Of a stretch of DNA of 24,129 nt, positions 15,507 to 22,776 are shown in pieces. The DNA is from CAZJCK01 sp964544635. GTDB lineage: Bacteria > Zixibacteria > MSB-5A5 > GN15 > FEB-12. The notes under the pieces are model-generated. The model was not told where the DNA came from. It saw only the letters and a list, made by a program, of their open reading frames with translations, and ran no database searches. The stretch lies in contig CAZJCK010000054.1 of NCBI GenBank assembly GCA_964544635.1, positions 1 through 24,129 on the forward strand, written 5' to 3'. The position numbers and the translations under genes were made by a program. How positions within the stretch are numbered: position 1 is the stretch's first letter; each line of letters opens with the position of its first letter.

Positions 15507-18125
15507 ATGAAACGCTTCCACTACATTTTAACACTGGGCTTGCTGGTGGCATTGTGCGCCCTCGTTGCGTCCGATGCTCAGTCCGCACCAAATTGCTGTA
15601 TCGGCCAGCGCGGCGATATTGATGGCGACGGCATTGACGCTGGTCCCATTGATTTATCCTACCTGGTCGACTTCCTCTTCGCCGGTGGCTCGGCTCCCGT
15701 CTGCGGCGAAGAAGCTGATATCAACGGTGACGGCACTGAAGCCGGTCCGATTGACCTGTCCTACTTCGTCGACTTCCTGTTCGCCGGCGGTGCCGCGCCT
15801 GTGGACTGTCCCGGTTCTTCGGCCTTCGTCTTTATCGATGAGTATGACGACGGCGTGACGTATGAAGCGTTCGCCGGTTCCAAGCTGGACGCCGTACAGA
15901 TTGAGACTATCGAGGTTTATGACGGCTTGCAGGGGCTTAACGTTACGGTGCCTGATGTTGGTGATCCTTCCGGCGGCTACTCCGGTGGCGCCTTCACCGA
16001 TTCCACGGCTCGTGACCTCACCGAGTTCAATGCCTTGACTTTCTGGGCAAAAGCCAGCACCGCAGCGACTCTCGATGTCGCCGGTATTGGCAACGATAAT
16101 ACCGGCACCTCCATGTTCACCGCCGATCGGACCGCCCTCGCGCTAACGACCGACTGGCAAAAGTTCGTCATTCCCGTTCCCGTACCCTCGAAACTGGTCG
16201 ACGAAGCCGGGCTGTTCTACTTTGCGGAAGGACCGGAAGGCGGCTTCGGCTACACGATTTATCTCGATGAAATCCAGTTCGAAGACCTTGCCACCATCAC
16301 TAATCCGCGTCCGGCCATTCCAGTTCAAACACTCGATCTCGAGACCGGCGGTGAGATGGTGATCGGTAACGGCTCGGTGATTTTTGATGTCGATGGGACC
16401 GATATCACCGTCAGCGCCATGCCCTCCTACTTCACTTTCTCGTCTTCCAATGAATCTGTTGCGACGGTTGCTCCCGATGGAACCGTTTCCGCTGTCGGCA
16501 TTGGCAGTGCCGATATCACTGCCACCCTCGACGGTACTCCGGCAACCGGTGGTATTACCGTGAACGTGAGTGAAGCCGCCGCTGCACCGACATCGCCGGC
16601 GCCGGCGCCCACGCAGGATCCCGCTGATGTCGTATCGCTTTACAGCGATGCCTACAGCAGTGCGACCATCGATACCTGGTCAGCCGTCTGGGATATGGCC
16701 GATGTCGAAGACGTCGTCATTGTTTCCGACAACGCCAAGAAATACACCAACCTGGTCTTTGCCGGTATCGAGTTCACGTCGAACACGGTCGATGCCTCGG
16801 CGATGACGCATTTCCACATGGATGTCTGGACGCCGGATCCGACTGACGCACCGGCAGTGTTCAAGGTCAAGCTGGTCGACTTCGGTGCCGATGGCGCCTT
16901 CGACGGCGGCGATGACGTTGAGCACGAACTGACTTTTGGCGAAGCAACCATGAACACCGGCAGCTGGGTTAGTATTGACGTTCCGCTGGCCAGCTTTACC
17001 GGCCTGACCACCAGGGAACACCTCGCCCAGATGATCATCTCCGGCGACCCGAACACGGTCTATGTCGACAACATCTATTTCTACGATGCCGGCGTGATCA
17101 CCGAACCGATAGTTCCGGCCCCGACTCCGATCCAGGATGAAGCCTTTGTCGTTTCCCTTTACAGTGATGCCTACACCAGCGCCACTGTAGATACCTGGTC
17201 GGCGGTATGGGACAATGCCGATGTGACCGACTTCGTGGTCGATTCCGACAACATGAAACAGTATACGAATCTTGTCTTTGCCGGCATTGAGTTCACCTCC
17301 AGTCCGCTGGATGCGTCGTCGATGACGCACTTCCACATGGATCTCTGGACGCCCGATCCGACGGCAGCGCCCGCCGAGTTCAAAGTGAAACTGGTTGACT
17401 TTGGCGCCGACGGCCTGTTTGGCGGTGGTGATGATGTCGAGCATGAACTGACATTCGACCAGACCACCCTGGAGACCGGCAACTGGTTCAGTATTGATGT
17501 GCCATTGACCGACTTCACCAATCTCACGACGACCGGCAGCCTGGCCCAGATGATCATCTCCGGTGATCTGTCTACAGTCTTTGTCGATAACATCTACTTC
17601 TATACCGCTCCACCGACCGAACCGCTGGGACCGGCACCAACACCAACCCAGGCGCAGGTTGACGTGGTGTCGCTTTACAGCGATGCCTACACCAATGCAA
17701 CGGTCGATACCTGGTCAGCGGTATGGGATATGGCCGATGTTGCCGACGTGCTGATCGGCTCGGACAATGCCAAGAAGTACACCAATCTGGTGTTCGCTGG
17801 TATCGAGTTCATATCCGCGCCGGTGGATGCGTCGACCATGACGCACTTCCACATGGATGTCTGGACCCCGGACCCGACCGCCGCGCCAGCCGTCTTCAAG
17901 GTCAAGCTTGTTGACCTGGGGGCCGATGGTGTCTTCGGCGGTGGCGACGACGTCGAACATGAAGTGACGTTCGACAATGTTACCATGAATACCAGCCAGT
18001 GGGTGAGCATCGATATCCCGTTGACCGACTTTGTCAACCTGACGACCAAGGGCAACTTGGGCCAGATGATCATCTCCGGTGACCCCAACACCGTATGGGT
18101 TGATAACATCTATTTCTACAAGTAA
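15507..18125 (+). CDS. Secreted glucan-binding protein: dockerin-like block, module A, Big_2, three CBM-like repeats
   Basis: 872 residues. A signal peptide (about 1-27, ending AQSA) has no lipobox, so the protein is exported rather than lipidated. Residues 28-102 are a dockerin-like pair of calcium loops: CCIGQRGDIDGDG...PIDLSYLVDFLFAGG and EEADINGDG...PIDLSYFVDFLFAGG. Module A spans about 106-267, the Ig-like domain 270-356, and repeats R1-R3 365-529, 537-701 and 709-872. The last repeat ends DNIYFYK at the very C-terminus, as in the upstream lipoprotein, so the two genes are clearly duplicates with exchanged N-termini. No enzyme domain is present. The likely role is capture of beta-1,3-glucan, perhaps attached to a partner through the dockerin-like block; no cohesin is visible here. 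GAGAGA, five bases before the ATG, supports the start. Confidence 0.83.
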   Translation: MKRFHYILTLGLLVALCALVASDAQSAPNCCIGQRGDIDGDGIDAGPIDLSYLVDFLFAGGSAPVCGEEADINGDGTEAGPIDLSYFVDFLFAGGAAPVDCPGSSAFVFIDEYDDGVTYEAFAGSKLDAVQIETIEVYDGLQGLNVTVPDVGDPSGGYSGGAFTDSTARDLTEFNALTFWAKASTAATLDVAGIGNDNTGTSMFTADRTALALTTDWQKFVIPVPVPSKLVDEAGLFYFAEGPEGGFGYTIYLDEIQFEDLATITNPRPAIPVQTLDLETGGEMVIGNGSVIFDVDGTDITVSAMPSYFTFSSSNESVATVAPDGTVSAVGIGSADITATLDGTPATGGITVNVSEAAAAPTSPAPAPTQDPADVVSLYSDAYSSATIDTWSAVWDMADVEDVVIVSDNAKKYTNLVFAGIEFTSNTVDASAMTHFHMDVWTPDPTDAPAVFKVKLVDFGADGAFDGGDDVEHELTFGEATMNTGSWVSIDVPLASFTGLTTREHLAQMIISGDPNTVYVDNIYFYDAGVITEPIVPAPTPIQDEAFVVSLYSDAYTSATVDTWSAVWDNADVTDFVVDSDNMKQYTNLVFAGIEFTSSPLDASSMTHFHMDLWTPDPTAAPAEFKVKLVDFGADGLFGGGDDVEHELTFDQTTLETGNWFSIDVPLTDFTNLTTTGSLAQMIISGDLSTVFVDNIYFYTAPPTEPLGPAPTPTQAQVDVVSLYSDAYTNATVDTWSAVWDMADVADVLIGSDNAKKYTNLVFAGIEFISAPVDASTMTHFHMDVWTPDPTAAPAVFKVKLVDLGADGVFGGGDDVEHEVTFDNVTMNTSQWVSIDIPLTDFVNLTTKGNLGQMIISGDPNTVWVDNIYFYK
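15588..15812 (+). other. Dockerin-like double EF-hand block, copy 1
   Basis: Two segments with DxDGDG / DxNGDG, followed by PIDLSYxVDFLFAGG. The aspartate that closes each loop is one position later than in classical clostridial dockerins, so this is a variant form. Calcium binding is expected; a cohesin partner is unknown. Confidence 0.65.
15822..16574 (+). repeat. A + Big_2 module pair, copy 2 of 3
   Basis: Matches 12491-13240 and 19300-20058 at protein level (GNDNTGTS, FNALTFWAK, YFAEGPE, ITNPRPAI, FTFSSSNESVATV). Confidence 0.8.
16599..18122 (+). repeat. Three tandem CBM-like R repeats
   Basis: Copies at about 16599-17093, 17115-17609 and 17631-18122, each about 165 residues. They are closer to each other and to R3/R4 of the upstream lipoprotein than to its R1; all have the short GGDD/GGGDD loop. 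Confidence 0.85.
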
Positions 18126-18151
18126 GGCATTGAGAATCCTGTAGTGTGAAT

Positions 18152-18187
18152 CCTCACCCGGCGGGCACTGAGTCTCGCCGGGTGAGG
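18152..18187 (+). terminator. Perfect 12-bp GC-rich hairpin between the 15507 and 18259 genes
   Basis: CCTCACCCGGCG (18152-18163) and CGCCGGGTGAGG (18176-18187) are perfect complements around a 12-base loop. No U-run follows, so it may be a terminator of non-canonical type, an attenuator or an mRNA stabiliser. It starts 26 bases after the stop. Confidence 0.45.
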
Positions 18188-18193
18188 CACCTT

Positions 18194-18208
18194 CAGGCTT
18201 TAAGCCTG
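18194..18208 (+). repeat. Second short palindrome, CAGGCTT-T-AAGCCTG
   Basis: A perfect 7-1-7 inverted repeat six bases after the large hairpin. With a one-base centre it is more plausible as a protein-binding DNA palindrome than as an RNA hairpin. No half-site of the ROK-type operator is present in this intergenic region. Confidence 0.35.
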
Positions 18209-18258
18209 CACGCACGACGCACCGTACTTCAGAGCAAAACCCGAGGATTGGCCGAATC

Positions 18259-20586
18259 ATGAAGCACGTCAGCACTTTCATCCTTGTCACACTTCTCACG
18301 ACTGCACTGAGCTTCTCGAAGTCGGCCGCGGCTTCAGACTGGGAGCTGGTCTGGTTCGACGAGTTCAGCGGACCGGCCCAGCAGTCACCCAGTCCTGCGA
18401 AATGGGACTACGACATCGGTACCGACTGGGGCAATGCCCAGCTCGAATACGACACCGACCGCCCGGAGAATGTCTCTCTTGACGGCAACGGTCATCTGGC
18501 CATTACGGCTCGGGAAGAATCGTACCTGGGTCAGCCGTACACCTCGGCGCGGATTGTCACGCGTGACCTGTACGAGGTTACCTACGGTCGAATCGAAGCC
18601 CGCATAAAATTACCGGTTGGCCAGGGAATCTGGCCGGCTTTCTGGATGCTCGGTCGCGACATTACAACCGTCGGCTGGCCGCAGTGCGGCGAGATCGATA
18701 TCATGGAATACCGTGGCCAGGAGCCGGATGTAGTCTTCGGCAGCCTGCATGGCCCCGGCTACTTCGGCGGTGCGGCGATATCACAGATTTACCAACTCCC
18801 CAGCGGCGACTTCAATGACGACTATTATGTCTTCGCCGTCGAATGGGAGGAGGATGCTCTCAGGTGGTATGTCGATGATGTACATTACCAGACGGTATTC
18901 CCGGAAGATCTGAACGGCAATGACTGGGTGTTCGATCATCCGTTCTATCTCATACTCAATGTCGCCGTCGGCGGAAACTTCGTCGGTTCACCCGATGCGT
19001 CCACCGTATTCCCTCAGACTATGCTTGTCGACTATGTCCGCGTCTACCAGCGAACCGGCAGTACGCAAACCTCGTGCTGCGTCGGCCGAGCCGGCGATAT
19101 GAACTCCGATGGTGTCAATGCCGATCCCATCGATCTGTCGTTCTTCGTCGACTTTCTATTCTCCGGCGGCGTCGGCGTATTGTGCGAGGATGAGGCCGAT
19201 ATCAATGGCGACGGTACTGTTGCCGACCCCATTGATCTGTCGATGCTGGTCGACTTTCTCTTTGCCGGTGGCCTCCTGCCGGAAGAATGCCCGGTGCCGC
19301 CGGTGTATGTTTTCGAGGACGCCTATGGTATCGGCGTAACCTACCAGGCGTTCGCCGGTTCTAAGGTGGACGGTGTACAGATCGACCCGGCCGCCGCTTA
19401 CAACAGTTCCGAGGGATTGGCAGTTACGGTACCGGACGCGGGCGATCCATCCGGAAGCTACGTCGGGGGAGCATTCACATCCGACGGACCATACGATCTC
19501 AGTGGATTCAATGCCCTGACATTTCGCGTCAAGGCAAGTGTACCGGCTACTCTTGACGTTATCGGCGTCGGCAACGATAACACCGGTACATCCAAGTATA
19601 CAGCCGAAACAAATGATATCAGCCTCACAACGGACTGGCAGCAGGTCGTCCTGCCGCTGCCCCAGCCGGACAAGCTGCAGGCCGAGGATGGCTTGTTCCA
19701 CCTTGCGGAAGGACCGGAGAACGACAACGGTTATGAGATTTGGATTGACGACATCGTCTTCGAAACGCGCTCCGACATAACCAATCCCCGTGCGTCAATT
19801 CTCACAGAAACCAAAGATGTACTGGTCGGCGCGATTCTCGATGTCGGCAACGGCGAGGTTACCTTCGACGTCGCCGGCACCGACCGTACCCTGAGCATTA
19901 TGCCGGCCTACCTCGATTTCGATTCGTCGAATGATGCCGTGGTTTCGGTCAGTCCCGACGGTACTATCAGAGCGGAAAGCATGGGCTCGGCCGTACTTAC
20001 GGCGCAGCTTGGCGATGTCAGTGCCACTGGGGCCATTACCGTCAATGTAACCGTCCCGCCCGGCGAGCCGGGCAGCGCGGCGCCGACCCCGACCTATCCG
20101 GCAGGCGACGTCATCTCGCTCTTCAGCGATGAATATACCAATGTAACGGTGGACACCTGGTCCGCCTCGTGGGATGTCGCCGACGTGGAAGATCATTTTA
20201 TCGGCCTCAATGCAACGAAGAAGTACACCAGCCTGGTCTTTGCAGGTATCGAGTTCACGTCATCGACCATCGATGCTGCGACCATGACACATCTTCGGAT
20301 GGACGTTTGGACGCCCGACCCGACGGCGCTCCCCGCTGAGTTCAAGATCAAGCTGGTTGATTTCGGCGCCGACGGCGTGTTTGGCGGCGCCGGCAGCGAC
20401 GACGTGGAGCATGAACTGGCTTTCAATGCCAACTCAACGCCGGCGCTGGTGAGTGGAAACTGGATCAGCTTTGATATTCCTTTGAGCAACTTTGTGGGTC
20501 TGACGACGCGAGGTCATCTTGCCCAGTTGCTGATATCGGGCGATCCATCGACCGTATTCGTCGACAATGTTTTGTTGCATCGATAG
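18259..20586 (+). CDS. Secreted GH16 endo-beta-1,3-glucanase (laminarinase type) with dockerin-like, A, Big_2 and R modules
   Basis: 775 residues. The signal peptide is about 1-26 (FSKSAAAS). The GH16 domain, 27-265, contains the catalytic signature GEIDIME (nucleophile Glu145, Asp147, acid/base Glu150) and WP residues (GIWPAFWML, VGWP) common in laminarinases. A dockerin-like block lies at 272-345, module A at about 348-507, the Ig-like domain at 512-600 and one R repeat at 607-775. The GEIDIME form with the extra Met (E-x-D-x-x-E) is typical of bacterial beta-1,3(4)-glucanases, not of lichenases. It joins the enzyme to the same binding modules found in the two preceding proteins, which is the main reason to think those modules bind beta-1,3-glucan. 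The ribosome site is weak (CCGAGGATTGG). Confidence 0.9.
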   Translation: MKHVSTFILVTLLTTALSFSKSAAASDWELVWFDEFSGPAQQSPSPAKWDYDIGTDWGNAQLEYDTDRPENVSLDGNGHLAITAREESYLGQPYTSARIVTRDLYEVTYGRIEARIKLPVGQGIWPAFWMLGRDITTVGWPQCGEIDIMEYRGQEPDVVFGSLHGPGYFGGAAISQIYQLPSGDFNDDYYVFAVEWEEDALRWYVDDVHYQTVFPEDLNGNDWVFDHPFYLILNVAVGGNFVGSPDASTVFPQTMLVDYVRVYQRTGSTQTSCCVGRAGDMNSDGVNADPIDLSFFVDFLFSGGVGVLCEDEADINGDGTVADPIDLSMLVDFLFAGGLLPEECPVPPVYVFEDAYGIGVTYQAFAGSKVDGVQIDPAAAYNSSEGLAVTVPDAGDPSGSYVGGAFTSDGPYDLSGFNALTFRVKASVPATLDVIGVGNDNTGTSKYTAETNDISLTTDWQQVVLPLPQPDKLQAEDGLFHLAEGPENDNGYEIWIDDIVFETRSDITNPRASILTETKDVLVGAILDVGNGEVTFDVAGTDRTLSIMPAYLDFDSSNDAVVSVSPDGTIRAESMGSAVLTAQLGDVSATGAITVNVTVPPGEPGSAAPTPTYPAGDVISLFSDEYTNVTVDTWSASWDVADVEDHFIGLNATKKYTSLVFAGIEFTSSTIDAATMTHLRMDVWTPDPTALPAEFKIKLVDFGADGVFGGAGSDDVEHELAFNANSTPALVSGNWISFDIPLSNFVGLTTRGHLAQLLISGDPSTVFVDNVLLHR
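19072..19293 (+). other. Dockerin-like double EF-hand block, copy 2
   Basis: CCVGRAGDMNSDG...PIDLSFFVDFLFSGG and EADINGDG...PIDLSMLVDFLFAGG, placed between the GH16 domain and module A rather than at a terminus. It is similar to 15588-15812. Confidence 0.65.
19300..20058 (+). repeat. A + Big_2 module pair, copy 3 of 3
   Basis: Matches 12491-13240 and 15822-16574 at protein level (GNDNTGTSKYTAE, HLAEGPENDNGY, ITNPRASI, LDFDSSNDAVVSV). Confidence 0.8.
20077..20583 (+). repeat. Single CBM-like R repeat on the GH16 enzyme
   Basis: About 169 residues. It has the longer GAGSDD loop and the STPALVSGNW block, shared with R1 of the 12371 lipoprotein. The end, DNVLLHR, differs from the usual DNIYFY. 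Confidence 0.8.
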
Positions 20587-20607
20587 GCTAGAAGAGGATA
20601 TATACAA

Positions 20608-21870
20608 GTGAAACGTTGGCATCACCGAGGCAGGCTGATTATGACAAACAGCAGTGGCAATGGCGTACAGTCACGCGAACGGCCGCTCGTGGAGGACATC
20701 CTCCGCCTCATTTGGCGAGAGCATCAAACCAATCGCGCCGAGATCGCACGACGCCTCAAACTTTCGCGCTCGACTGTTTCAGAAATTACCGACACGCTGC
20801 TGGACACCGGGCTGGTCGCGGAAAAAGGCGTCGGGCATTCGAGCGGCGGACGGCGGCCCATCGTGATCGAATTTCAGGATACCTCGTGCTGTATCCTGGG
20901 AGTTGATATTGGCGCCAGCCACGTTTCTGTCGCTCTCACCGATCTCCGGGGCAAGGTCCTGGCCTGGGTGGAAAAAGAGCATCCGGCGCGCACCGACCCG
21001 GAAGGTACGCGCTCGCTCGTCCTCAAGCTTTGTCGTACCTGCCTGGAGGACTGGTCAAACGGTCCTGCGCGGTTGGTGCAGATCGGCGTGGCCGTACCCA
21101 GCCCGGTCGATCCCTTGAACCCGAAAGTTCTCTCCGAGGTCGTCATTCCGGCCTGGCAGGGACGCAGTGGTCTTGAATTGTTGCAGGAAGAATTTGGTGT
21201 TCCGGTGCACGTCGACAACGACGCCAACCTGGGTGCGCTCGCCGAGCAGTGGTGGGGCGTCGGGCAGGGCGTGAAAGACTTCGTCTATCTGAAGATCGGC
21301 ACCGGCATCGGCGCCGGCTACATTCTCAATGGAGAGATTTACCGCGGCGCCCGTGGGGTAGCCGGCGAGATGGGACACCTGCCCATTGATCCAAACGGCG
21401 AACAATGTGTCTGTGGATTGCGCGGCTGCCTGGCCACGCTGGTCGGCACGCCCGCGCTGGTAGCGAAAGCTAAAGCTCTTCTCGGCGAGTATCCCGAAAG
21501 CAGGCTTGCGCAGCGCGACATTACTCTCGCCGCTATAGAAGACAGCGCCCTGGCCGGCGATACACTGGCGCTCAGGGTTGTGCAGGAAGCGGCCGATCAC
21601 CTGGGAATCGCGCTCTCGGGCTGGTTCAACCTCATGAACCCGCAACTGGCGGTCATCGGTGGCGTCCTTGCCCGTCTCGGCGATATTCTCTTGAAACCGA
21701 TCGGCGAGCGCGTCAGGAACAGCACCCTGGTGAGTTCGGCGGCGGCGGAAGTGCGTGTCAGTCAACTGGGACCCAAGGCGGTGGCTATCGGGGCCGCTAC
21801 CCTTGCGCTGGATGCCGTTCTGGCCAACCCTTGTCAGTCGACGCAAGCCATGAAGGCAAAGAGTGTATGA
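20608..21870 (+). CDS. ROK-family transcriptional regulator
   Basis: 420 residues from GTG 20608 (GAAGAGGA nine bases upstream); an ATG at 20641 is a possible alternative start, 11 codons shorter. Residues about 28-78 form a MarR-like winged helix (NRAEIARRLKLSRSTVSEIT). The ROK sugar-kinase-like part includes ILGVDIGASH (97-105), VDNDAN (Asp205), GTGIGAG (231-237), GEMGH (Glu254, His257) and the zinc motif CVCGLRGC (Cys267, Cys269, Cys274). The Glu that normally follows as GCxE is Ala276 here. The regulator likely binds a beta-glucan-derived sugar and represses from the palindromes upstream of the lipoprotein and phosphorylase genes. It starts 21 bases after the GH16 gene, and its stop overlaps the start of the next gene (ATGA). 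Ligand and targets are inference. Confidence 0.9.
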   Translation: MKRWHHRGRLIMTNSSGNGVQSRERPLVEDILRLIWREHQTNRAEIARRLKLSRSTVSEITDTLLDTGLVAEKGVGHSSGGRRPIVIEFQDTSCCILGVDIGASHVSVALTDLRGKVLAWVEKEHPARTDPEGTRSLVLKLCRTCLEDWSNGPARLVQIGVAVPSPVDPLNPKVLSEVVIPAWQGRSGLELLQEEFGVPVHVDNDANLGALAEQWWGVGQGVKDFVYLKIGTGIGAGYILNGEIYRGARGVAGEMGHLPIDPNGEQCVCGLRGCLATLVGTPALVAKAKALLGEYPESRLAQRDITLAAIEDSALAGDTLALRVVQEAADHLGIALSGWFNLMNPQLAVIGGVLARLGDILLKPIGERVRNSTLVSSAAAEVRVSQLGPKAVAIGAATLALDAVLANPCQSTQAMKAKSV

Positions 21871-22682
21871 TCCGTACACGCTGCTGCTTTCACCGAGTGC
21901 TGGGTTGCCTTATCCTCCTGATGCTCTTCACCGGCTGCAGTGATCCGACGGGATCGGAGATACCCGAAATGAGACTGGTCTGGCAGGACGAGTTTGACGG
22001 ACCCGCCGGTCAATCGCCCGACTCCGCGAGGTGGGACTACGACATTGGCACCGACTGGGGGAATAACCAGCTCGAGTATGATACTGACCGACCGGAAAAT
22101 GTTTCGCTCGATGGTCTGGGGCATCTGGCTATTATAGCCCGGGAGGAATCGTATCTCGGCCGCAACTACACGTCGGCTCGCATCGTCACGAGAGACCTCT
22201 ACGAACCTACTTACGGACGTTTCGAGGCACGCATCCAGCTGCCGGTCGGCCAGGGTATCTGGCCCGCCTTCTGGTTGCTCGGGGTCGATATCGAGACGGT
22301 AGGCTGGCCGGCCAGCGGAGAAATTGATATCATGGAATATCGGGGTCAGCAGCCCAGTGTCGTGCTCGGCAGCCTTCACGGGCCGGGCTACTTTGCCGGG
22401 AATTCAATTTCCGGCCAGTTCACTCTTCAAAACGGGCAGTTTAATACCGATTTTCACATCTTCGCCGTTGAGTGGCGACGCAATTCTATTAGCTGGTCGG
22501 TGGATGGCGCGACGTATCATCGTGTCAACCGCGGTGATCAACCCGGCGACTGGGTATTCGATCGGCCGTTCTACCTGATCCTGAACCTTGCAATCGGGGG
22601 GAATTTCGTCGGTCCTCCGAACGCCGGCACCGTGTTTCCACAGACCATGTTGATCGATTGGGTGAGGGTATACCAGGAGTAA
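21867..22682 (+). CDS. Lipoprotein GH16 endo-beta-1,3-glucanase
   Basis: 271 residues from ATG 21867, which shares ATGA with the stop of the ROK gene. The signal peptide has a lipobox LFTGC (Cys24), so the enzyme is membrane-anchored. GH16 domain residues about 35-270 include GEIDIME (Glu152, Asp154, Glu157). It is a close paralogue of the GH16 domain at 18259-20586 (roughly 70% identical by eye; shared DYDIGTDWGN, YDTDRPENVSLDG and GSLHGPGYF) but has none of the dockerin-like, A, Big_2 or R modules. It probably degrades glucan held at the cell surface or acts inside the periplasm. A TTG at 21831 would add 12 residues in front of the signal peptide and is not credible. Confidence 0.9.
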   Translation: MIRTRCCFHRVLGCLILLMLFTGCSDPTGSEIPEMRLVWQDEFDGPAGQSPDSARWDYDIGTDWGNNQLEYDTDRPENVSLDGLGHLAIIAREESYLGRNYTSARIVTRDLYEPTYGRFEARIQLPVGQGIWPAFWLLGVDIETVGWPASGEIDIMEYRGQQPSVVLGSLHGPGYFAGNSISGQFTLQNGQFNTDFHIFAVEWRRNSISWSVDGATYHRVNRGDQPGDWVFDRPFYLILNLAIGGNFVGPPNAGTVFPQTMLIDWVRVYQE

Positions 22683-22715
22683 CCATAATCCGCAGCTACA
22701 CGTTTCGTTGTACCG

Positions 22716-22739
22716 GCGCCGCCTGCGATCCGGCGGCGC
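22716..22739 (+). repeat. Perfect 8-bp GC hairpin between the GH16 and symporter genes
   Basis: GCGCCGCC (22716-22723) and GGCGGCGC (22732-22739) around an eight-base loop. No U-run follows. It could be a partial terminator or an mRNA-processing structure that separates the symporter level from the GH16 level. Confidence 0.4.
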
Positions 22740-22776
22740 AGTCGCGACCTGCCACCTTAGCACGAAAGTTTTCTCG

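Noticed and set aside
13262..18122. Regular repeats that might suggest a CRISPR array or simple satellite
   Set aside because: The period is about 490-510 bases, in frame, and conserved at protein level; these are domain repeats.
21399..21408. CGAACAATGT, a 9/10 match to the operator half-site
   Set aside because: It encodes part of the conserved zinc-motif region of the ROK protein (GEQC), so the bases are explained by coding; no second arm is near.
21831..21866. TTG start for the second GH16 gene
   Set aside because: It would add polar residues before a clean lipoprotein signal peptide; the ATG at 21867 with ATGA overlap is better.
21055..21879. 274-residue open frame on the minus strand
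   Set aside because: Antisense of the ROK gene; the plus strand has the full ROK motif set.
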